A stretch of 64,000 bases of DNA from Eremophila alpestris peregrina (Eukaryota > Chordata > Aves > Passeriformes > Alaudidae), in assembly GCA_009792885.1 (NCBI GenBank), contig WMCF01000006.1, positions 5,322,444-5,386,443 of the forward strand, written 5' to 3'. The translations under genes and the position numbers were made by a program. This document shows positions 13,101 through 24,600 of this stretch, one piece after another. A model generated the notes under the pieces. The model ran no database searches. It had not been told where the DNA came from and saw nothing but the letters and a program-made list of their open reading frames with translations. How positions within the stretch are numbered: position 1 is the stretch's first letter; every line of letters starts with the position of its first letter.

Positions 13101-14565
13101 TGCAGCTTTGTTCTGGCTTGTTTGGCTGTTAAAACTTTTCTCATGTTCAGGTTGCTATTGTCTTACTTGGTTTACCGTGTGTCTCATTCTGTAGTTGCTT
13201 GGTGTAGACATATTTATAGCTACTAAAACTAAAGCAGATTTACAGTGTAGAGCAACATATTTCTGATTATAGTGCCATGTTGCAGAGGGATACATGCAAG
13301 GGCCTTCAAAACTGGGACATGGGATGTGTTGTAGAGGACTACTGACATGGGGCTCTTCTGGATAACTGAGATCCCAGGAAAAGAAATAGCTCATAAATAT
13401 TATAACTGCTTTTCTGTTGAAAGGTTTGTTCTATCCTTTTTTTGGTAATAGAGACTGACCTTTCTTTGATCACAGTTAAGATTTCAAGCATACCAACAAT
13501 GAACCTGTCTTTAGTTACAAAGTGTGTTTCTTTGTGCCTGTAATAAGACCGGCAGGATGTTTGACTCCTCTGCTGTGGCAGTGGACAACACTATTACTGC
13601 TGTCAGCACCCACACTCCTGTAAGGGTAGTGCCAGGGTAATACGGTGTGTGCTGCAGAGCTTTAGTGCAGGCAGGAGGTGTCCAGGCATGCAGGCTCTGG
13701 TGGAGAGGATGGAAATACAGCTTAGGAGACAGAGCTGAGACAACAAAAGCAGTGCTCAGTAGGGGGGTGTTGGTTCCAGAAATACCTGAAGGGATGAGCA
13801 AGCTCAGAGAGATCAAAATCTTTTCAGTGCTCAGTGTTCACAGCTGACCATGTTTCCTCTGCCAGAACTCCTGCTTCTTATGTGTTACATAAGGGTGTGT
13901 TGTCACAACAGGCGCTGTGTCCAGCAACTGTGACTTGGGTTTCCTTCTAGAACTACAGCCAAGTTTGGAAGTAGTGTGGATGGCAGCATCAGGAACATGT
14001 CAGCTGCACTGTCAGCAAGCTAGCAAAGCACATCTGGGGAAGGTGCCATGTAAACTTAGCAAGTCTATTCTTATCTGATAGCCTCCTGTGAAATGCTGTT
14101 CTATTATTACCTCTCCCTTCATGAAAGGTTGGAACACGTTTAGAGTTTATTTGAACCAGGTCCAGCCTATCCTGCATGAGGTGCCTAACAAAGCACTCTT
14201 CCTCCTCTCTTCCTCCTCCTGGATTTCTTGAGGTCCCCAAGCTGAAGAAGATGTTTAAGGGTGTAGCATCCATCAGGAGAAGCACTGTCAATGCTGACAG
14301 GAGCATCCTTGACCATAGATTCTAACTGGCACAAGTCTCAGTGATGCACTGGGAACAATCTTTTACCATAACAATTTGCTTGCTAAATTCAACTCCTAAT
14401 GGTTTCTCTAAGGACACTTTCTGTGAGCAGGTGCTGTTCAGTGAGGAACAGAGCTTTGGCTCTGCTCTGAACAGCAGAAGTAAGATTCTGTATTTTGTTT
14501 AATTAGTGTTTCCTTCTCTGCCATAGGGAAGTTCATGATGTTCACCACCATTCAGCTTTTTCAAT

Positions 14566-14627
14566 AGCACTGTTAACTGTACACTGAAATCCCATGAGCA
14601 CTGTTAACTGTACACTGAAATCCCATT
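14566..14627. repeat. 31-bp tandem duplication
   Basis: Two adjacent copies of a unit beginning agcactgttaactgtacact and ending atccca. The copies are identical except for the base after the final cccat. Such low divergence suggests a recent slippage or local duplication. Confidence 0.9.
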
Positions 14628-14804
14628 AATAAAACTAGAGGAATTTAGAGAGGAGAAAAAAACAGGTCATGCAGAGTATATCCAGCTTCTACCAGCTGCG
14701 GAGAGAGGTCCCTAGATGACAGTGTCACCTGGAGATTCAGCACCTAGGGTTACAGATTTCTTTCCAAAGGCAAGCCAAAGATAATTCAACTATAAGAGGA
14801 TTAC

Positions 14805-15165
14805 ACAAAGATTTGGCTTTGAAGGGACCTTCAAAGGCCAGCCAGACCAATCCCATTGCTATCTTCAACTAGATCAGGTTATCCAGAACTCTCACCCTGA
14901 ATGTTTCCAGGGATGAGATGTCTACCATCAATCTGGGCAACGTGTTCCCGTGTTTCATCACCTGCATTGTAAAAATCCTACTTGTATATAATCTAAACTA
15001 ATTAAAACCTTTCTCCAATTTGCATTTTAAAAATCCTACTTGTATCTTAATCTAAATTGATAAAACTTCTCCAGTTTAAAACTATTACCTCTTGTACTAA
15101 TGCAACAGGTCCTGCTAGAATTGTGTCCAAGATGAAATAAACTTCCAGCCACTGTCCCTTTGGAA
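14805..15165 (-). mobile_element. Degenerate CR1 LINE fragment, minus orientation
   Basis: Reads as reverse-complement CR1 3' region: gaagggaccttcaaaggcc, 'tagatcaggttatccagaac', 'ctgaatgtttccagggatga', 'tctgggcaacgtgttcc', then the A/T-rich part and 'ttacctcttgtactaatgca'. Inside it a segment of about 57 bp (~14966-15022) is repeated imperfectly at ~15023-15078, each copy carrying aaaaatcctacttgtat. It is an old, inactive copy. Confidence 0.75.
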
Positions 15166-16380
15166 CTGATTTTCTAAAGAGGCAATTTACAATTCAGATA
15201 TCCAAGTGATACTTTGTCCATCCAAGTTTAATTTTGCCAGATGGTTTTGCAGCTCTGTTCTAGGCTGAAAGGTTGATTTCTCCCAGTTGTAAGATTTGCT
15301 GATGGCTTCAGCCAGGCTGAGTGAAGGAACTGGGCAAATGGAATTGGGGCAGGACAGAGTAAGTAATCCAGTGTTACCCATTTGTAAAGAGAGTGTGAAA
15401 AATTCCCTTCCCACACTTTACAATTATGGGGAGGTTAGAGCTATGCTTTGGAGTGGGGGACAGCAATGGAGGCTTGTTTGCTTATCTGTAGAACATAAGA
15501 TTCTACTCATCAAGGAAGGAAAGGCAGTTGGAGCTCTGACTTACTGATTCTTTCAAAACTAAGAATAAGGGATTTTGTGGAAATTAGTTAGTATAAGCCA
15601 TTTGTAAGTGGTTTGATTTCCTTATTTATAAGGGTTTGGATATCATTCTCCCTCAGCAGAATTTTATAGACAGGAATAGAAATAGATTTAATCTGTTTTG
15701 TATACTTCTCAGGATGTAGCTGGTCATGATGAATCTCATATCCACACAGTTATCAATTAAGTTGACAAGAGGAACAAAGCAATCTGCCAGCTGTGTGTTC
15801 AGCCTGCTGTGAACTGTAACTTATTCTTACAGCTTCAAACTGCACAGGGAAGCAAGGAGAGATTGTGTGCTCTTTTGGAGAAGCAAGGTAATAGTACAGA
15901 ACCTCAAAGGCTAGCTACCACTGAGTTATGTTTACTGGTGAAACATTTTTTCACTGGTTTATACATTTCTGAAAACGAAGGAAGAAGAAAATTTCATCAA
16001 ATACTTCTTTTCAATATGAAACTCCTTGTTTGCCTTATACTCTGATTATCCTACAGCAGCAACCACTGACAGATTCAAATTTGACTGCTGCCCATAAGGA
16101 AGAGGCACTGGTGGCTTTTTTCCACCATCTAGATTATCCTAACCCTCCCTTGGGGCACATTCAGCATTGCCTGTTGCAGTTAATACAAAGTTAGGATGCA
16201 GCAGGAAGGGCACACGGTTTGAAGAAAGGGAAAAAAGCCCCAGTATAGTTATGTGCCAGTCACATCACTGCAAGATATCCTTAAGCAGTAACTTCAGCTA
16301 CAGATGTGGAGATTAACTTAATAACTGTGAGTGTCCCAGTTAGGTAAAAGTAAAGAGAACAACAAAAATGTAGCCATTGT

Positions 16381-16960
16381 TCACAGGATCACAGAATGGT
16401 TTGTGTTGGAAGAGACCCTAAAGATCCTCCAGTTCCTACACCCCTGCCATGGGCAGAGACACCTTCCACTAGACCAGGTTGCTCAAAGCCTCATCTAGTC
16501 TGGCCTTGAACATTTCCAGGAACAGGCATCCTTCTCTGGGCAACCTGTACCAGTGCCTCAACAGCCTCACAGTAAAGAATTTCTTCTACTCTAAACCCAC
16601 CCTCTTCCAGTTTAAGCCATTCTCTCTGGTCCTATCACTACATGTCCCTGTAAACAGTCTCTCTCCAGCCTTCTTGAAGGCCCTTCAGATACTGGAAGGC
16701 TGTAAATAAGGTTTCTGCAGAGCCTTTCTCTTTCCTAGGCCGAACAATCCCAGCTGTCTCAGTCTTCTCCTCATGGGAGAGATTCTCCAGTGCTCTGATC
16801 ATCTTTGTGGCCTCTAAACTTGTTCCAACAGCCCCACATCCCAGCCTCAGAGCCAGAAGCAGTACTCCAGGTGGACCTCACCAGAGCAGAGGGACAGAAT
16901 CACCTATTCTGTGCCCCAGCATCAACTACTCCTGTCTCTTAGGTGTGGGCTAGCAAGGTC
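16381..16960 (-). mobile_element. CR1 LINE fragment, minus orientation, 3' end intact
   Basis: Begins with tcacaggatcacagaatggt, the reverse complement of the canonical CR1 terminus, then 'ttggaagagaccctaaagat', 'tggccttgaacatttccagg', 'tgggcaacctgtaccagtg', 'cccagctgtctcagtcttct' and 'gcagtactccaggtggacct'. It covers about 0.6 kb of the CR1 3' end, and is 5'-truncated. It lies in the intergenic region beyond the NAALAD2 3' end. Confidence 0.93.
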
Positions 16961-18468
16961 AGTTTTGCGCTCCATTTCCCAACAGAAGAGGTAAGGCATG
17001 GACTGTGGAGGTGTAATTTCCTCCTCATGTGCCTAAGGCTTGATTTGCTAAAAGCAATTGAACAGTAAATTATGAGAACAACATCCACAAGCACACTCCA
17101 TTTTTCATGGAAGCTTATTGGAAGTGATGCTAGTGAAAGCCTCTCTTCCTGGTGGCATATATCCCATAAAACAACTTCCCACAGGTAGTTAGTTCTGGTT
17201 CCTTTGTTTGAATTCAAGGCATCTGAAACGAGAACAACTCCTCTGTCCTGCTTCTCTAATTCTGTCCTTTTTACTACCGCATCTTTCTATTCCCCACAAA
17301 AGAGATTTTATTCCCACAACCTGGTGCAATTTATGGCTGTAAGAAAAATGTTACTATATTTTGCATTAGAGAAGAAATTTGTTAGTGTCAGTTCTCACAA
17401 GCTGAAATGTGATTCACTGAAATCCTACCACTTCTATTAGTTTTAAAGGATGTAGGTGAGAACTAAATCTAAGGGGCAAATGAAACAATCTTTTTTCTTT
17501 TTATACAAATTAAACAGTTTTGTACAACTGGCCGCCTCATTCATTTCAGTTCCGCTTTGAATGTAAAATTATGCTAATAGTAACAATGTCCTCCAGCTCC
17601 TTCAGATGGAAAAAATATGAAAGAGATTGCCCAGGAAAAATAGGAACAAAAAGCTGCCATGGGTTTGGAATTAGAGAAAGTGCCAAAAAGAGCGGGGAGG
17701 TCAGCTTTTGGTTACCCTCCAAAATCTTTATTTTCCAAAGTGCAAATAAAGGAGAGAGATGCACAGTGACTCTCAGAGGGGTGGATACGCACTAACTACA
17801 GTGAGAACATGCTTTTAGTTTTCTGCATATAAGCAGCTGTTTTCCCTGATTATCAAGAATGGCCAGTACTGCTCTAGGTAATCAGTAGGATAGTTGCCTT
17901 TTTTTTTTTTTTTTTTTTGTTAAGGAAAAGAAAGCAAATCAGTGTAAAGAGCATTCACCAGTCCTGCAGAATAGATTCTGAAATGCAGTAATGCCTTTGG
18001 TGTCATCTATTATAAAAGTAATTATCAGAACAAGAAAAATGGACAGGCCAAATATTGCATTTTTTCTGTCAAAATGTGTGCTGTTGATCACTGCTGCGGA
18101 CAAAATTTGCAGATAGATTGGCAAATAATTTTTATAACTGTACATCCAAAACATTGGGTCTTCAAAGTTGGCAGATCTCTCAGAAAATTCCAATAGGAAA
18201 CCGATTGTTCCTGCTTTCCCCTCTTCCCACTTCTCCCCACAACCAAATTTGCTTCCATCCAGGGCTGTTCATAAAGCTGCATTTCTGTCAGTACCAGAGA
18301 TGCAGCAATTCCTAGCTCAGGGGTTCTCTGACACAAACAGAGCTCTGCTCACCTACCATGTGGTTTGGGAAGCTGGAGACTCAGGCAGGGCAGGAAGTCT
18401 GGGACACTGCAGCAGCCTGACAACTTTGGGTGCCAGACTCTGCTGTGTGAGTTTTCAGAGCCATCATC

Positions 18469-18658
18469 TTATGCCACTTCCTTCAGTGTTCCTGCTGCTG
18501 CCTGCACAGTGAAGGCTGCAATGGAGATCTGCCTCTTCACTTCTTCCCAGGCTTCATGTTGATCAGCTTTGCTTTCAATATCAAACAGGGCATCATAGAT
18601 TCCTGGGAAGGATTCTCCTGCATATTTGTTGTGGCTGCTTGGAGCAAAGATGACATGT
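18469..18658 (-). CDS. NAALAD2: NAALAD2 exon 19: terminal coding exon, nearly identical to FOLH1 exon 19
   Basis: Encodes RHVIFAPSSHNKYAGESFPG onward to AAAGTLKEVA and the TAA stop (18469-18471 on plus). K691 and Y692 line the S1' glutamate pocket. Against FOLH1 exon 19 (52970-53159) only six bases differ, at 18475, 18481, 18491, 18562, 18569 and 18654. The protein differs at three places: Val/Ile in RHVIF, Lys/Arg in DIESK, and Gly/Glu before TLKEVA. The similarity stops at the intron border and at the stop codon. Confidence 0.93.
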
Positions 18659-21600
18659 CTGTGGGAAAAGAAATAAAATTTAATTATCCTAAATAAAAGA
18701 AACTATTAATGGGGTGTGTGTTCATTGTATGTGTACTATATAAAGCAGCTATGAATCCTAGGAAGAGCAGAACTTACTAAATACACGAGAAGTTGGTCTT
18801 TGAAAGGACAGGAACAGTCCCAAGAGCACAATCTATTGGAAAGGGCACATATTTTGGTCAGGTGGCCTTCTTGGGAAGAGATGATGCATTTGTCTAATTA
18901 GGGACAAAACCATGTTACACTTTTTGAAAATGCAAGCTCAACAAACCTGTCAAAGTAATTTGGCAATCTGGAACAGGGAATAAAACTCAAAAACAACTAA
19001 ACAGCTGCATGATGGTCAGCAGATTACTTACCTGGGAAAGGAATTTAAAAGAATGGGAAAAAAATCTGTGAGTGAATTCTTGTGAAAAGCATGAATTCTT
19101 CAGAAAATAAGAGATCGTGTTGGATCAGAACTACACCAAATATCAATCTTATTTTTTGGTATATTTTTTTTTCCTAGATAATGAATATCTGCAGATCTGC
19201 TTTTAAATTGATTTTAACTATGAAGTATCAAAGCACATTTACGCTATGTGAAAGAGTCCTCCCAGATGAAAAGAAACATTAAAATTACATTAATAAATGC
19301 AAGCAAGAACTAATAATAATAATTTAAAAAAACGCCAGACAGCTCCAAGTGATACCCAAAACCCAACAAGAAAATTTCTAGAAATAACCTCGTTCTTCTC
19401 AAAGTATGAATGACAGTTTATCCTAGGAGGATGGAAGTGGGATTCTCAGTTCTAGCTGCCTGAAAGCTGCCTGGCATGGCTTGAAAACCATCCATCACTG
19501 AGTCAGATATATCCAGTTGTTAGGAAAAGGGGGATATTGAGAGCAAAGTGAGGTACTCACACCCCTGACACTGAAAGCTGGCTTCTTGTCAGGTATTCCT
19601 AATAAAAGCACAGGGTGTACTAGTTAGTGGTTTAAGCTTTTTGGAGCACTTATGGAAGCAGCCAAAGCTGGACAGATCAGGCTCTGTAGCACAGCTCACA
19701 GGCCTTTATCCTGTGCTGAAAGATATCTCCCTCTCCAAACTCTCTCCAAGCTCTCCCTTCTTGACTTCTCTCTTCAACTGACCCTCACCACACATCTGCT
19801 CTTCTTGTTGTCTCCCTTTTACTCTACCCTCTTTTCACCTTTCTTTTCAATATAGTTCATTCATTCTCCACTCAATCCTCACTTTGCAGACGATCACAAG
19901 AGCAAGTTGTAACAGCAGTAGTACTGCACATCTACAAGTAAAAGAGTAAAATGGTGTTGTGGTTTAACCACAGCTGATAAAAAAAGAGCCAAAAGAGAGG
20001 AATTTGGCTTCACAAGACTGATGTAGCCAAGGAGTTCTCCATAATGTTTATAAACAAATTCCACTACTCACTGGATTGTACTTAAAGCAATGTATTGAAC
20101 TGTAATTCCTGTGAGACCTGTACAGCAATTCAGCTGACCAGCCAGCTGCAAAGATAGAGTGCCTTAGACAGCAGGTCAAGAAACTTTTAGCCTCACCTGT
20201 AAAACTTCCTTCCTGGCAAGCCCAGAGGATCAGTGAAAGCTCTTTCTATCAACATCAGCTGATCGTTCATGATGCGCACTGCAACTGAACTGCAGGAGAG
20301 GGACACAGAAATGTCACACAGCAGGGAAACACGACTTCACAGTTTCACTTAAAACACTTTTCCTCTCTTTTTTTTCTGACAGAAGAAGGAAAAAAAGACA
20401 AGTGTGGTCTACAGTTCACAAAAAATGATGAGGTTTTGCAAGTGGAGGTGCTGAATCCATGTTATATTAATGAATTGATATTTCTGTCTGAGAAAACAGC
20501 ATTTCACACTATGCAAAATAAAATGGTAAACTCTCTGAGAGTGTCAAATAATTGCTTAGTATTAAATGGCACTTGAAAGATGCCACTTAACACAGGGGAG
20601 AGGAAGACTGAGATTTACATAGATGAAGATAGCTAAATTTTGGTGTCCACCCATAAGCCAAATTTCCATAGTCCTGTTCTAATCTATACAGTAACACAGT
20701 AAGGATGGGATTCAGCTGCCTAAACACAACTGGTACCATATCTGGCCTGCACTCAGAGGGCACAGGAGTCCTGCGGGAACCTTAGGCTTTCAAGCATCAT
20801 ATGGATATCTCAGATATTCTGAAGGATCATCCTCTGTCTTAAAGCATGCTGAAAGTACAAATTCTGGCATCACCTACAACACTCAAGTGTAGGGGTTTAA
20901 ACAGAGATCTCAGTCCAACTCTAGCTTTCACTGCTGCCTGCCTTTCCGTGTATTACTGTAATTTTAATGACAACCTGAGAGTAATAATAAGCTCTACAGT
21001 TCATACTATCAATCACAGGAAATATTCTTGTATCTGCTAATTCATCTTAAAAGATACTGCCTGTCTCAGGGTTCAGAGTATGCTAATCAGAGAGAATCCC
21101 TGTGTAGTTAAAGGAATAAAGAACTGCCACTCTGGGTACCTAAGGCAAACAAGGACATAGATATATCCATATAACATAACTTTTTTTCCCTGACTTACTC
21201 TTTCTTGTCAACTTGTTCCAGTCTCCTGTGAAATTCAGAAGCAGCCTTTGAGAAGTTCACCACAGCAGAAAAAAGAGGATCTAGGAAGAATTACATGAAC
21301 AAGTTCATGGTATTCACTAAGCCAAATATACCTTTCAGTTGCCCAGTGGGAGAACTACATTTGTCCTGCTGATATAATAGCATTAATTTTGTTGTTTTTA
21401 CATAATTGATTGGTTTCCCTAATGAAGACTTTAAAGAGCTGCATTACTAGCAAATACCTCTTGTAATGAGACCAGCAGTAAAGCAGAGTGCTTGGTAAAG
21501 CTTTCATAACCATACATCTTCCCTCTGCCTTGCAAGCAAAAAAATTGGCTGTCGTTGCAAACTGAGAGCTCTGCAGTTTCCTGTTTAACAAAAGCACTGC

Positions 21601-24600
21601 AGTGCTCAGGTATAAAAAGCCTGACTTCCATCAGAAATACCAGCTGTTCCAGAAGGCTGGGGAAGAACAGCAGGATTTTGCTCTAGGAGAAACATGTCCC
21701 GTTCACAGCACAAGAGGAGAGTGTGATGCCTGCACTGAGCAGTGTTGGGTGAGGCACAAAAGGTGCAGCTGTCACTGCACACAGGGACGGACTCAGCAGA
21801 TTAAAGCAGCCAAATCCTTCCTGTGCTTGCTGCACGCAGGAATTGCAGCACAGGAGGTGTCTCTGCCATGTCCCTCCGTGCTGTCCCACAGCACTACCAC
21901 TCAGAGCAGGGGTTTGCCTGACTGTGTCCAGGCAGGAATGGCTGCTGCTTTTTCCTGCCCTGTCCCAGCCCAATATGTCCAAGACGTGGAATTAACTTAG
22001 AGAAGCAGCAGGCCTTCCTTTTAACAGCAGTAGCAGCTGGGATGGTTTTCTTGTGGAAGGCTCTGTTAAATACAGGCCTGGGAAAAGTGTTGATTTCTGC
22101 AAGCAATTTTTGTAGAATAAATCACAGGTGGATGTTATGAGGCTAACTTCTGGCCCCACCAAAACTCAACTCAATTAGGAAAAAAAGACAGTTTAAAACT
22201 CGTGAATCTTGCCCACAAGTTTCAGAAAACTTTGGCTAAACCAAAAAAGAGAGTATCCTCCCTTCAGTTGTGCAGGAGGATGAAACATACAATTAGGTCA
22301 TCTCCTAAATCCAGTCCTCTGTTGGCAGCTATTATCCTTTCACTGTTTATAGATTTATCACCCAATTTCACGTGACAGGCTTTCTGTTCCCAGGACTCCT
22401 ATTGAAAGCTGTTCCTCAGTCTCATTTGCTCTTCTATTTCTAGCAAACTTATTTTTTCATCACAAGCCTACACTTGCTTCTTTTTTGTCTTACTGCTGTT
22501 GTTTAGTTGGTGCAATTGGAGGCACAGATTTTATGTATGCAAGCTGCTTACAGACTGCAGCTCAGAGGGACACGTCACCTTGTGAGGGTGAGAATTCACA
22601 CTTCCACAGCCCTGTGGCAAGAGCCCCAAGTTTGCCAGGGGGCAGAGTTCTGCCCTGCTGACACCATGGCCATATCACAGCAACAGATTATATTTCAGAA
22701 GCAGTAGGAGGGGATTTAAGAGAGAAAAAAAAAAACAAACCAAAAAAAACTTGATAAATATGTAAGAAACTTTGACAATACTAAATAGCTAGTGAACATG
22801 AACACAATGTTGGTTATTTTAGAAAACATCACGTTTCTTTTTTCCCCCACTTGAAAACATTATTTCCTGATAGCACATGACTACAAGAACATATTTTATG
22901 AAAAAAGGTTCCATTTATTGTTGATGAACAGCTAAAATGTGAATCCAAATGCAAATAAGAACCTGAATCTATTATTTTAAAGGACAATTACATTATTTAG
23001 TCAGGCTTAATCAACAATTTTCTGACATTCAGTGTTGTCAATAGGCAATTCTATGGAAATGCTGAGTGAAATAAACTTTAATTTTCACAGTATTGTAAAA
23101 CCTACCTATGTTATTTAATATACTATAGTGCAATAGAATAAATGAAAAATTAGAAATTATAACTTCATTCAAGAAATAATAGAAAATTCATCAGGCATCA
23201 GAGAAGAGACATGAAAATAATTATAAGACTGAAAAACGTGCCTTGTAAAAAAAATAGTCAAAATGACACATTTATAAAGCTATTAAAGGGAGGTTTTCAG
23301 TGTTCTTTGGGTGAAAAATAAAAGTGAAAAATAGAATATTGCTTCTAGATTCTAGGAACGAGAATAGATGCATTGGTCAGGAGGTAGTTTGTGCAACTTT
23401 TAGTCTGAAAATAGATAGTAACTCAAACAATGAAAATAAATTATTTCACAGATCTGTTGATAGATGTTCTACAACTGTAAAAAAATAGATTTGATCTTAC
23501 AAGACATGCTGCAGTGAACACCAGAATGTATTGAAATAACTCTTGGTGTTTTACAGGATCTCAGACCAGATGATCCATCACAGAAGGCTTCCTCTGTCTC
23601 AAGAGGCCTTTTTAACAAAAAAGGGTGTCTTTTCAAAATAGTCAGCAATTTTTCACCTAAACCATTACGTGACATTTCAAATGTACTTTTTAATTTCTCC
23701 TAAATGTGGGTCCAATATGAGTTACTTAGAATGTTTCACATACCCCAAATGAGGACTGTATCTCCTAAAGGTGGTTTATATCTCTAAATCATGGGTTCAT
23801 CAGTTAGGAAGTGACTTAGGACTGACTGAAAAATCTCCTTGGTGCAAAAGCACAAGTAGTGGTCAAGGCAAGAAGGAAAAAGATGAAAAAAAGGGGAGAT
23901 AGAAAACCACCGTGGAAGCTCCCCCAGCCTGGGATCCAGAGCACTCTGCTGCTTTAGACCTGTTTCATGGGCTCCAGAGAAACGTGCTCAGGTGCTCAGC
24001 AAATGTATGTATTTGTGCAGGAGAGCTGGGAAAGCGCTCCTGTGGCTTAAAAATGGCAGCCAGGCACTGAGGGAGATGGTGAAGCTCCCCAGGGTCAGAG
24101 GAAGTTTTGGGTGAAGAGGAATGGACACCAATGTCCCTCAATTTCCAGGCAGTTGCCATAAACACTTGACTTATTTTCTTTTTTAAGCAAGTAAGTGAGA
24201 AGCAGTCTGAGATACCTCTTTGTCCCACATTTGAAGTCCTCGCCTGCCCATGAGCACTGTAATAATGCCTGTAATTAATAACATGCATGAATATTGTTAT
24301 AATGTTCTCTTACCTAGACAATAATGTGTTAAACCTGTGTTGTGTTTAGGAAAAAAAATAAATTAGAGGCTCTTTACTGTGATGGCAAAATTCAAACAGG
24401 AAAGAAAGGAATTAATTTGCAGAGCCATGAGAGATGCAACATGTCCCTGCACGACTCTAATTAATGCACCTAAGAAACAGTCCTGTGGCTGCTACTCACC
24501 AAATGATACTTTGTAAAGTTTCAGTTGTTCTTCATGCTTCTTGGCCAATTTATAAATTCTGTTGCTGTATCCTTTTAAGGCTTCTCCGTAGTCTCTACAG

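Larger units (their letters stand above)
7631..17700. other. Intergenic region between convergent CHORDC1 and NAALAD2
   Basis: About 10 kb of AT-rich sequence with no gene I can support. It holds an AT-rich simple repeat near 7940-7970, a 12-N gap, CR1 fragments (9845-10110, ~14805-15165, 16381-~16960), a 31-bp tandem duplication at 14566-14627 and a ~19-bp tandem repeat at 9626-9662. All open frames here are below about 115 codons, and none shows a recognisable domain or splice-supported continuation. Confidence 0.7.

Noticed and set aside
18168..18562. Overlapping plus-strand frames of 65-114 codons near the NAALAD2 3' end
   Set aside because: They lie antisense to the last exon and 3' UTR, with no domain or splice continuation.
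21602..22000. 132-codon plus-strand frame and a 99-codon minus-strand frame within NAALAD2 intron 16
   Set aside because: GC-richer intron sequence opens both strands; no recognisable domain, and no supported splice sites or repeat identity.
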